This document shows, piece after piece, positions 10,170-19,653 of a DNA stretch of 64,000 nucleotides. This DNA comes from Gnetum montanum. Lineage: Eukaryota; Streptophyta; Gnetopsida; Gnetales; Gnetaceae. Made by a program: the position numbers and the translations under genes. The stretch's first letter is position 1; the number at the start of each line of letters is the position of its first letter. A model generated the notes under the pieces. That model saw only the letters and a list, made by a program, of their open reading frames with translations. It was not told the origin of the DNA and searched no databases. The stretch covers positions 419,161 to 483,160 of the forward strand of contig MNCI01003962.1 in assembly GCA_015680685.1 (NCBI GenBank), given 5' to 3'.

Positions 10170-13100
10170 ATGGGTAAGGGAAAGGAAGTAGAAGGCCAGG
10201 GGAGGAAGGAGTCCAACTTGACCTTCGTGGAGGAAAGTGAGGCCATGCTTCAGTGTTTGCCTAGGCCTAGGATTCCATCATGGCCTAGATCAGCATGCAG
10301 GTAGGCTCTAATCTTACCTCAGTTAATTGCTTTCTTTCGTATTTGCTATTTGGGCGTATGGGATTTGGGCGAGGTCTCTGGCTATATGTTTCAGCATACG
10401 GGGACGATGTTGAGCGTAAATAGTTTTCCAGCGTGTAGGCTCTATACGCTAAGCTTGAACTATTTTCTAGCATGCAGGGTCTACATGCTAAGCGTAAGCA
10501 TTTTTCCAGCATGCAGGATCTGCACGCTAAGCGTAAACAGTTTTTCAGCGTGCAGGATCTGCACACTAAGCGTAAACGTTTTTCTGGCGTGCAGGATCTG
10601 CACGTTGAGCGTAAACGGTTTTCTAGCGTGTAGGATCTGCACGCTGAGTGTAAATGGTTTTTCAGCGTGCAGGGATTGCATGTTGAGCATAAATAGTTTG
10701 CCAGCGTGCAGACCCTGCACGCTGAGCGTAAACAGTTTTCTAGCGTGCAGGGTCTGCATGCTGAGCATAAATAATTTGCAACTTTTTTGAAGTATTGGCC
10801 CCAAATTTGGAACTTCGTTTCATTATTTCATTTTCATGTATAACTAATTTACCATGGAATTCTATGTATTTGCAGGGATCCTAAGCCTTTCCTCTTAGTG
10901 GTTGAGCTGGTTGGGGTTCTGGCGTGGATTGGGCCCATTGATCCTGACGAACCTACCCCTGATATGACTATTGATAACAATGGGGTATGGTTCAGGGAAG
11001 GGGCTTGTGAGTTCCTTTCCTTCATTTTAGATAGATTTAGAGTAGTAATATGGTCCCATCTAAGCGAACAATTAGCGCAAAGCGTGCTTTAGACAATGTT
11101 GCCAGGATCTTCAAGCGACGTTATGGCTTTCATGGTGGACATTGATGAGGGACCGCTTGCGATTGAGGACGGTCTCTCTGGAGGGCCCAGATCTACTCGT
11201 CCGTTATCACGTGTATGGGACTTATTGCCACGTGGTCCTTACTATCTCAATAGCACCTTATTTTTGGCCGCTCGGCGCATACATTATTTCAAAAGCCTCT
11301 GGGCACGTTGTACAAGGTGGAAAGGTAAGGTTGTTTAATTTGTTGTTTCTATTCTGTTGTTTAGTGTTTTCTCATGTTTTGACGACCGTTCTTTTGCAGA
11401 CCCTAAGTTGACAAAGATGGAATATGCGTAGGTGACGATGGACTTGCACTAGCTCACACTGTTTTGGAGACCTTCATGGCAGGTCCCACTCTCTATGGAG
11501 CTGTATTAGCTCAGACTAAGGGTGACATCGTTCATTTTCATAAGCGGTATTCCAGGGCATTTGCACAATGTGTAGCTCAGGGGTGGCTGCATGGGGATTG
11601 GTCACGTAATGGACCAATTTTCCCCCATGATACTAATTTGGGTCCTAGCAATGTGAATCCCATGACTGAAGGTAAGTGATGATATTTCTCTGATGCCTTA
11701 GTTTGTTTGTTCGGCTACAATGTTGGTTATACTGGTACTATGGTTTTGCATTGTGCTTACAGTTAATGTCCCCCCTGGAGGAGACCGTATTACGACAGGG
11801 TGGACTGAAAGCACCCTATCCATGAAATTTGGGGAAGTCAGCAAGGTGCAGCGATGGTTACGTACCAATTCCCCACCGCCTATCGTCCGTTTTTTGAATG
11901 ATGCCAGCCTCATGGAGCTATTCACAACACCAAGCCCTGATGTCTCTGTAACTGAAATGATTGGAATTGTTGATTAGTTTGAAAACTCTGTCACTTACTA
12001 TAGTACCTGTATCAAGGGTGTCAAAATATTTTTTTCATCTATCAGCCGAGTTCTTTTCAGACCTCTTTGGTATCCCGGTAGATGGTGTGAGCGTGGTTTT
12101 GGACAGGGCACAGAAGGAGCTCCATGTGGTGCGTGAGCTGGAAGATTGGTTGGGCATTCTCAAGGGCTCTAAGGGGTTCCCTATGCAGGGAACATCAAAG
12201 GTGGCAGAAGTAAATGAACTGTATCCCTTGTTTAGGGCACGAGTGTTTCCTAAATCCCTGTCTCAAGTGAAGAGTCTTGGGGTGGAATCCATGCGCATCA
12301 TGTGGACCATTTTAGAGACCAGGATGCGTTATAATTTGGCCCAATTTTTGCTATCAGGTTTCCATGGGGAGATAGTGTGGTTGCATTCAAACGTTGAGGT
12401 GCAATCCCATTTTAATTTTTCATTCTTCACCGATTATCTACGTCGCCTGGCCGAATTTTTGGTGGTTCATGCATATAACAAATATGTTTTGCGGGATCGT
12501 ACTTAATTATCTCGTCCATGGATTAACCATTTTTTCGAGGTAGCTGAGTCTCAAGATGCACATGAAGGGGATCGATCAATCAGTTTCCATCACAGCAGAG
12601 GGGTCATCTGGTGGTTCAATCCATACATGTGACAGTGTGGGGTTGGAACCAGACAATGTGCCCTACATGGCTAGGAGGGCTGATCGAGTATCAAGGAGAC
12701 CATTGCGAAAGCCAAATCGAAGGTTCAGAAGCACGAACGCCCTAGAGAGGTGGCCCCAACTGTAGAAGAGCCAACGGTGAAGCGTATATGATTTAAAATG
12801 CCTACGCGAGGTAAGTAAGCTTGATGCACTTGTTTTATTGCCATCATCGTTATTTTCATCTTATTCATTTTTTTCTTTTTTGACCGTTTACATGAAACTA
12901 ATGTTGGATCTTCAGAACTGACTCCGAAAGTGAGAAGACGGGAGCTAGAAATGATTATCGAGGAGGAGGAAGTCCCAACGGATTTAATTAAGGAGGAAGA
13001 AGTCAGCAAAGATCAGGTGGAAGTGACTGAAGAACTGGCGCAAGACACCACGGAGACAGAACTGGTCGATGACCGGGATGATGTTGATGAAATGTTTGAT

Positions 13101-14530
13101 GGCTTCCTCAGGGGAAGATTGGACCTCGACGACCCTTCGAACCGGAAAGGAAATAGAGAATCCAGTATTTATTTTTATTTTATCGCATTGCCTTGTGAAT
13201 TCGTTGTTTCCATTACTTGGTGTTTTAATTTTGCGTTTTTGTTTTTGCTTCCAAATGAAGATATTGAAACTAGGATGGTTCCTACCATGCGGTTAGAAGT
13301 GCATATGATAGAGGTTCCCCCTGAAATGACCACTGAAGCTAATCCATCTCGCACTCATGAACTGTTTACTTGGACCGAGATGCCAAGAAAAATGGATTTT
13401 GTCACCAGTATCGTTGATGAGGTGGTCGAACGCATTCAGCAAGCTCACCCTAAAATAGGTACAAACATATCAACCATTTTGCTTCCTTCGATTTTCACAT
13501 TCCTTTTGCCATCTAAGGTCTAACACTTGTTCTTTTCATGTGGGTAGGGGCTAAACTGAAGTGGGATCCGTCTGAGGCTATTTGTATTTACAGCTTGCCT
13601 ACACTACCTCTAGAAGTTGAACAAGTACTAAGACAAGTCTATGATGAGGTGGCGGAATGTCTTGTGCATAACACCAAATCGCTTTGGACCTATAGGCGCT
13701 CCATTGAACAGCTATGGTTGTAGATCCAGGCAAGGGAAAGAGAGGTTTCCGAGTTATCGGAATAACGTGATGATCTCAAATCTCGTTATGAGTTCACCTC
13801 GGCCAGATTAACATGTGATAGTTCTTGGTGAACTTCCGAGATCAGTTATACCAGATATTGGAACTTGCTAAATCGCCACGTATCACTGATTCGAGAGCTA
13901 GCAGAGCGTAAGGCCCAGATAGATTTACTGAACCTCAAGTGTCAAGATTGGAAGGCTTTCACTTCTAAGGTGCGGAAGTGGAGTCAAGATGAGAAGAATC
14001 ATAAGCATCATTACAAGAAGTCATTAAAAGAAGTATCTATGGAGAAGAGTCAGCTGGAGATGTTTGTTGAAGCTTTAGGCCTGTGCTCTACATTTGATAA
14101 ATTTGCTAAGCATACCATAGTTGAGATACAATCGCCCAAGAGGGTAATTACGACTACTTCTTGGGAGGTCTCTGTGGGTGAATTTCCCTTGAAACATCCC
14201 ACATGGTTGGCGATTGACAAAGGGAAGGCCTTAGCGAATGTTGATCTGGGCCTTGATGGGACTGATTGGGCTAGTATCTCTGAGGAAGAAATTCTCTGTT
14301 GGTTGGAATTTGGTTTAGGGGGGTCTCCTACGGTAAGCAGTTTATTCTTGTGAATTCTGTTCGTTAAATAACGTTTGGGATTTTTCTCTTTTCTTTTTGT
14401 GTTGATCATTTTCTTTTACCTTTTCATAGGGTCAGGGTGATGATGATGTTCAAGAAGGTGGCCCCAGCGGAGTGGGGACCCACGTGCCGGAGAGTCTGAA
14501 GGGAATAGCCCTCCCGACCCTGATGTTTAG
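10170..14530 (+). pseudogene. Antisense eight-exon gene with FCP1-like domain, copy A
   Basis: The gene lies opposite to the element, between protease and RT. Exons: 10,170-10,300; 10,876-11,324; 11,400-11,671; 11,763-12,810; 12,916-about 13,151; 13,261-13,458; 13,548-14,332; 14,430-14,530. Borders are GT-AG, except that the exon 5 donor is lost. It has about 1,070 codons. Exon 1 encodes a basic start and FVEESEAMLQCLP. Exon 2 resembles the plant FCP1/NIF-type HAD phosphatase domain: LLVVELVGVL replaces hhhDxDGT, then RVVIWSHLSEQLA, then STLFLAARR where the family has NTLLLDDSP. The acidic catalytic residues are therefore gone. Exons 3-4 contain AQGWLHGDWSRNGPIFP and DLFGIPVDG (function unknown). 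Exon 5 is acidic, exon 7 helical, exon 8 acidic. Stops (for example about 11,090 and 13,721) and frameshifts show decay. Exon sizes and phases match copy B. Confidence 0.8.
10413..10772. repeat. 39-bp tandem repeat in intron 1 of the antisense gene (A)
   Basis: About nine units of 39 bp (AGCGTAAACAGTTTTCCAGC, then GTGCAGGATCTGCACGCTG). Each unit contains the short inverted pair CGTGCAG...CTGCACG, so the array can fold into a row of hairpins. As 39 is divisible by three, both strands are open over more than 100 codons (CRICTLSVN-like repeats). These frames are by-products. Confidence 0.9.
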
Positions 14531-14970
14531 TTTTCATTTTGACATTATCATGGCTCATATTTTTACATGAGTCATAAAATGAATGTTTTGCCTTGGGTTG
14601 TACATGAATTGATGAATGGAATCAGTTAACCATTGTAATTTTCCAACTGTATATGACTATATATATATATTTTTTATTTGAATTTTGAGTTTGTTTGAAC
14701 ACTAACAAACGTAGATTTAAAGTGGGAATCTTTTTGTTCTTTTGGCTATTTTTGTTTAAATGTAAACATGATGCAGCAATGTAAAATGTTTTGTTTGTTT
14801 TTTTGTTTAAGTGAAATGAACGAAGTAGGAATGCAAGCAGGAATGTAATTATAATTGAAGGATAATTGTGAAAAGGGAAATGTGAAGAAAAACTGTAACT
14901 GATAACACAACAATGTAAGCATAAATTCAAACAATGAACTTGAATTTGCAAGAAAAAAGTGTAAGCAAAT
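14531..14970. other. AT-rich spacer after antisense gene (A)
   Basis: Non-coding, with a short (TA)n run at 14,656-14,672. It probably holds the 3' end and poly(A) region of the antisense gene. No specific signal could be fixed. Confidence 0.45.
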
Positions 14971-14971
14971 G

Positions 14972-15180
14972 GTCTAGTTTAAGGCCATTTCGGGCCCCAT
15001 GCACTAGTTTAAGGCCATTTCGGGCCATGTGTAAACAAGAGAAGTTTCAAGTGATACTGGTGGATTTTCTTGGTAAACCGGCCATTTCTGGCCTTGGCTA
15101 GTTTTATGTCATTGCAGACATGTGATAGTTTAGCATCGTTTCGGATGGTAAATGTAGTTTAACGTCATTTCGGACTTGAA
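14972..15180. repeat. Post-protease array of element A
   Basis: Five to six units of about 28-40 bp: CTAGTTTAAGGCCATTTCGGG (twice), TAGTTTTATGTCATTGCAGAC, TAGTTTAGCATCGTTTCGGA and TAGTTTAACGTCATTTCGGA. They have the same AGTTTA...GTCATTTCGGAC consensus as the pre-RT and post-integrase arrays. Confidence 0.8.
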
Positions 15181-15186
15181 TGTCGT

Positions 15187-16155
15187 TTATTGGTTTAGTA
15201 ATTTTTTGATTTTCCTCATCTTAACATTAGGAGTGGCATTGATGGGTATGATTCTATACTCAGCGTCCCCTTCACTGATCACGTTGAACGGTAATTCGGC
15301 CCAAGTGATGTCTAATGAAACTGATTCTGTGTTAGCATCCTCTAGTGTTTTCGCGTGTACAGTAGTTTCTACGTTCATTGTAGTTTCCAGATTAGGCGAT
15401 ATATATGCAGTTTCAGGCCCGAGTATTTCTGTGTTGGGTAAATTTTTCTTTATGTTTAATGGATCATTGCTTACTGGTTGCGTGCATCGTTGTTGTTTGT
15501 TTGTATCATCCTGTTTAGGCTCTTCAAACTTAACCTCCGAGCCTTGGTCTGTATCTGTGTGTGACGAGATGGTAGGTGTAGCAGCCTTCCCATGTATAAC
15601 AATTTCACCACCTTTGTAAGGCAGGTGAATCTCTTGGTGTATGGGGGAAAAGAATACTTTTAGTTGGGCTAACCAGGGCCTTCCCAATATTAAATTGAAC
15701 CCTGGCATTTCGTCGATGACCATAAAATCTGTAGATGTGGGGAACTGATCCCTTGCTATAAAGTCCAAAGTTATGGTGCCTTTTACTACTACGCATGATC
15801 CACTAAACAATTTTAAACATGTGATGGCAGTTGGTCTAATTAGTTCTGTAAGCCCTAATTGATCGATGATGGAATAGGGTACTACGTTTGTAGCGGCTCC
15901 ATCATCTACATGCACTCTATGTATTTTGAATTGATTTACTTGTATCATTATGAACATAGGTGTGGTTGTCACTTCTCCTATTTTCTCATCCATTTTGATG
16001 TTGTCATTGTGAAAACCTAGTGATTTAGAAGTTGATCCTTGAGCCGAATACATTACCGCATGAATTGAAGGTTCGTTTGGAGGTAAGTCTTCGCGTACTG
16101 GGATGGATGTCAACATGCGTACTAGGGCTTCACGGTGACTTTGAGAAGTTAACAC
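15187..16155 (-). CDS. Aspartic protease of element A
   Basis: An uninterrupted 322-codon frame. The retropepsin active site is VHVDDGAATNVVP at residues 82-94 (D-x-G with Asp as the middle residue), followed by the flap region and ILGRPWLAQL around residue 155. These are typical of Tat-lineage proteases, which cut gag-pol. The C-terminal part has AELPFN and ends KIKKLLNQ at a stop shortly before the GTTTAAGGCC array. This matches the protease ends in B, C and D, so the frame naturally stops here instead of running into RT. It is the most intact frame in the window. Confidence 0.85.
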   Translation of the reverse strand: MLTSQSHREALVRMLTSIPVREDLPPNEPSIHAVMYSAQGSTSKSLGFHNDNIKMDEKIGEVTTTPMFIMIQVNQFKIHRVHVDDGAATNVVPYSIIDQLGLTELIRPTAITCLKLFSGSCVVVKGTITLDFIARDQFPTSTDFMVIDEMPGFNLILGRPWLAQLKVFFSPIHQEIHLPYKGGEIVIHGKAATPTISSHTDTDQGSEVKFEEPKQDDTNKQQRCTQPVSNDPLNIKKNLPNTEILGPETAYISPNLETTMNVETTVHAKTLEDANTESVSLDITWAELPFNVISEGDAEYRIIPINATPNVKMRKIKKLLNQ

Positions 16156-17110
16156 CAGGTCGTATAAGCTTAATGAAGTGTTTTTCTACTTAAGTGCCTG
16201 CGTGACCTGTGTCAGGGCTGTTGCTAGATCTTTACCGTTGGGTGTATGTTTGTCGATAGTCATTTGGTCCATCGGGCCCAACAGTTTTATCTCATGCATA
16301 GTTGGTTTGTGATTTTTATCCGTAACCATTGATCTAGACATATCATGCTTTCCAGATGATTCTCCCTCATAGCTTGTATTTGGTTTATTATTAGGTGATG
16401 TCATGGGCACTGCACTTAATGGGGTAGGCTTGGGGGATCCTAAGGCTAGTTGTTGATGTTCTTTGTCCAAGCGTTCTCGTGTGAGCTTGTCTGCCAGGCA
16501 TTCTCATGTGTGGCATGGGGGAATAGTTGGTTTCTGGACTTCAGGTTGCTTTGGAACTCGTATGACGTATGGAGTAGGAAGGGGTTGTGGTTGGATGGTT
16601 AAANCCGTAGGTGACACTCAAACTACGTAGGGAGAGGGTCAGGTAAGAGGTTGTATGTCTACGGTAGTAGCGGTGGGAGGTACACGCACTACGTATGGTT
16701 TTTCATGTGGTGGTATGGTACAGGTTACTACGGTGGAGGGTATTCAGATGATGTAGGGTCTTTGCGGGGTAGGTGGGTTACATGGAGAGTATGATAATTG
16801 AGACGCAGGTGTTTGTACAGTGGGAGAGATATGCACTATAAATGGTCTCTTAGGTATTTGCTGCTCATGATTTGAATAGATGGTGTTAATCCTAGGTGTT
16901 TCCGATTCGTTATCCAAGTAGATGGTGTTAATTACATATGGTGCTTCTTTAGTATTTAGCAGATATTTATATATGCCCATGGCCTGGTTTTGTGGTTGGA
17001 CTAGGTTGGCTTCATCAAAAGTGATTTGACCTCCGTCGATCATCCTTTGAATATGTTGTTTTAGGGTGAAAAAATAGTCAGTCCCATCCCCATTACGTTG
17101 ATGATAATAG
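16156..17110 (-). pseudogene. gag C-terminal part of element A
   Basis: The segment 17,105-16,744 encodes YYHQRNGDGTDYFFTLKQHI and IQRMIDGGQITFDEANL, matching the CEYHQRPGHGTDYCFTLKQ segment of gag in B. A Pro/Gln-rich stretch and a Lys/Pro linker (16,470-16,186) follow. Gag builds the virus-like particle. Only its last third remains, and upstream sequence stops near 17,110. An N at 16,604 and several stops are present. Confidence 0.7.
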
Positions 17111-17135
17111 CTGGTCATTGATTTCAATGATCACT
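17106..17135. other. Breakpoint between elements A and C
   Basis: Gag homology of A (minus) ends about here, and exon 4 homology of the antisense gene of C (minus) begins at about 17,135. No LTR end or target duplication lies between. It is either an illegitimate recombination/deletion joint or an assembly joint. Confidence 0.5.
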
Positions 17136-18873
17136 CGTACACCCCGCATGTATGTGTGAAAGTGACTCGCCTACCTAGAAAAGGAGTTGACCAGGGAAAG
17201 CATCTTGGCAGTAGGAATACCCGGATTCGGTGCCATAAACAAATCCATGAGTCCGGCCGTTCGGATTCTTTTGAGCAAGGGGCCTGGAGCCCCTCATTCC
17301 AACCAGCTCTGGCTTGCCGATACCTCACTATATTTGAAGTAGATGTTCCCCCTTTGCCCTCTGGCGGTCACCACCATCACTTTGCGAGGCTTCTTAGCTC
17401 CTGTGGCAATAGTCATTATACACTGTAAAAAAATAGAAAAATGACACTCGCTTGTTAACTCACCAGGCCTATATGGTGAAGGGAATAGTGGGAGGTCAGC
17501 TACTAAGACTGCTTCCAGCACAACTTGCTCAAAAGGTTCCCGCCACTCCTTGTCCAGCCAGCCCTTCGTTCTGAAATTAGTATAGAAAGAGGCGAGCGTG
17601 CGTAAGAGAGGATGGTACCCTTTCCCATAAAGAGCAATCATGCCCGCTCGCAAGCTCCTCGCAGAGGCAAATTCCTGTAGGGCTAGTTGAGCCGCAGCCA
17701 ATTCACCGGGTTGATCATGAACCCCATTGTTATTATGATGAAACCTGATGACAAGTGCATGCTATCAACCCTCGGTCGAACATAGCCAATATCGCACAAT
17801 AAAATAGAAATGTAAAACTCACCCGCCAACACAGTAAACGGTCCCCTGTGGGTTCAGAAAATATGTCGCCATGTGGCGTGTAGGTATAACATGTTGAAGG
17901 GATGATAGCACTGGTATTCTGGCCTATCCCAAATCTAGGCCAGGCACCTCAACCCTATGGTATGTGGGGAGGACCCTCGTCCTAGCCTTTCTGGAGTCAC
18001 GTCATCCGAAAGATATCTTAGGATGCCCCGATTTGCCCCTGGCAACAAGGCCTCTATCACGCCAGATGCCCGTGCATTGTCTGAAGAGGACCAAACCATG
18101 AGACTAAACTGGCTGAGAAGGAATTGCAGGAAGTCTTGCACCCCATCTATGAACCAAAATTCCTGACCTTCCAAAAATACCGAAGGAGGGGAAATGTTGG
18201 CCATAGGCCCACCTACATGACACAGGACTCCTTCCAGATCCAAGACGACTAATCTAGATCTTGGCCCTACCTTGCATAACGGAAACAATAGACAGTGACA
18301 TCAAACATGAACATAACATGTGCACGACATAGCAGCGCCTAGCCAATCATAAGTGAAGCATAGCATAATCCCTATTCATCATAACACAACAAAGATACAG
18401 AAGCTTAGCATAGCAAGAACATGCAAGTAATTGGGCATAGCCGTAAGATAACTGATAGCAGACCCTAACAGAACATGCGCCTACATCACACACAACTAAA
18501 CCCCCTCCTGAAGGTTTCATGTTCTAACAGCCTAAAGGGCCTTGGTCCCGTAGCCGCGATAATAGTTGCAGTATTAATGGCCGCCATAACGAGACCCTTG
18601 CACGATAGAGATGACCGAAATAAAGCAAGACCATGACAACACCAAAGCCAAAATAACGTAGCCACAGAAAATACCAGTAGCAAAATAAATGAGACATAAA
18701 ATTAGAAGGGAAGAGGGTAGAAGATGCAAAGGAAAAGGGAAGGAGGAGATGTATAAAACTTACTGGGTCAATGGTATGTCCTCCCATGCTGGAACGCTCA
18801 CCCACGGCCCACGTCTTAATGCCTTCTACACCTCCCTGACTTTCGCGAGCACCAAGTGAGTCTTGGGAGCCAT
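17135..18873 (-). pseudogene. Antisense gene, 5' half (element C): exons 1-4
   Basis: Exon 1 is 18,873-18,764 (ATG in CCATGG context; MAPKTHLVLAKVREV, then VSVPAWEDIPLTQ; donor GTAAGT). Exon 2, about 18,270-17,823, is the best preserved HAD/FCP1-like copy: LVVLDLEGVL keeps the first Asp but has Glu for the second, then MVWSSSDNARASGVIEALLP. After a frameshift near 17,930 comes a LNPQGTVYCVGG end matching NSPGTIY in B. Exon 3 is 17,744-17,464 (NNNGVHDQPGELAAAQLALQ; KGWLDKEW). Exon 4 is partial (17,424-17,135; FKYSEVSASQSWLE). Phases after exons 1 and 3 equal those in A and B. It lies upstream of and opposite to RT. Confidence 0.75.
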
Positions 18874-19020
18874 GGTCCTACTAGTAGATTCATGACCTTC
18901 ATAGAAATTCACCTCGATATGGATTCACATAGTGACTCCACGCTCCAAAATCGCTGAGGTGCTCCGATAAGGATTATGTCCTTCTAAAGCAAAAATAGCA
19001 AAATTACCCGGAGTCGACCC

Positions 19021-19030
19021 CTATTTATGG
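19021..19030 (-). promoter_or_regulatory. Candidate TATA box of antisense gene (C)
   Basis: The minus strand reads CCATAAATAG, about 150 bases before the exon 1 ATG at 18,873. The spacing suits a TATA promoter with a leader of roughly 120 bases. Unlike A and B, the 18,874-19,650 spacer shows no GTTTAAGGCC array. Confidence 0.35.
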
Positions 19031-19635
19031 TAGCAAGAGCAAAACAGGGAAACTTCTCTTCTCTCTCCCCAATTAAGGTGGGGGGCGGTGAGCGACGTAG
19101 CATGCTAGCCACGACATCACGAAACTATTGGCATTTAAACGTCTGCACGCTCCAAGTTAGTTACTTGCCTTCTCGAAAATAAAAATAATATGATAATATT
19201 TCAACTAATAATGACCGCATTCTGCAATGATGTCAAACGAAGTAATTATGCTTCTTGCATCAGCAATCACCTGGCATGCCTCGACATAAGGATAGCATAG
19301 TCCTTAACAGTTTCGCGCCTTCGTGCCCGCATTAACCACCCAGTATGTCTCATACTCGCAGTGCCATCTCTTTTCTCGTTAATTAGCGCACCAAAACTTT
19401 GCACGTCACAACACGGTAATCCAAAATGACATTCAAACTAGTGGTTCAGCATCCATATACAACTTTGCAATTTACATCGACAATGACTATGTCTTCGACC
19501 ATCCTAGGTCCCTATGCCTGGGTGGTACGCCACGACCCTAAACAAGCAAACCTCCGATATTTACATCGCCTTATCTCAATGTTGCTTTGTAAATTTATGT
19601 TCTGCATAATCTCTGGTAATCCTTACCCAGGCTCT

Positions 19636-19653
19636 CATCTTGTGGCAACAGGT
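19636..19653 (+). promoter_or_regulatory. Candidate sense-strand splice acceptor before RT (C)
   Basis: CATCTTGTGGCAACAG|GTTAAGC, followed by an ATG at 19,665. It matches the CAG|G...AAGC...ATG pattern of A and B. Confidence 0.45.

Larger units (their letters stand above)
2195..17120 (-). mobile_element. Tat/Ogre-like Ty3/gypsy element A (5' end missing)
   Basis: Read on the minus strand the order is: gag C-terminus (17.1 kb), protease (16.2-15.2), GTTTAAGGCC array (15.2-15.0), antisense gene (14.5-10.2, plus strand), repeats, GTTTAAGGCC array (9.5-8.9), RT, RNase H, aRNH, integrase (8.8-5.3), third array (5.3-4.85), PPT, 3' LTR (3,798-2,195). The 5' LTR, leader and most of gag are missing at an abrupt join near 17,110. 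The second RNase H places it in the Tat lineage. The separation of gag-protease from RT-integrase recalls Ogre elements, where this interval is an intron. Stops and frameshifts in gag, RNase H and integrase show it is not autonomous now. Confidence 0.75.

Noticed and set aside
10350-10804. Long frames on both strands (CRICTLSVN-type and reverse)
   Set aside because: A 39-bp tandem repeat inside intron 1 of the antisense gene leaves both strands open by arithmetic.
10876-14332. The antisense gene as an ordinary host gene into which elements inserted
   Set aside because: It recurs in the same slot and orientation in A and B and in matching positions in C, D and E, always beside the same arrays.
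15176-15619. 147-codon plus-strand frame opposite the protease of A
   Set aside because: It is a shadow of the intact minus-strand protease frame and resembles nothing itself.
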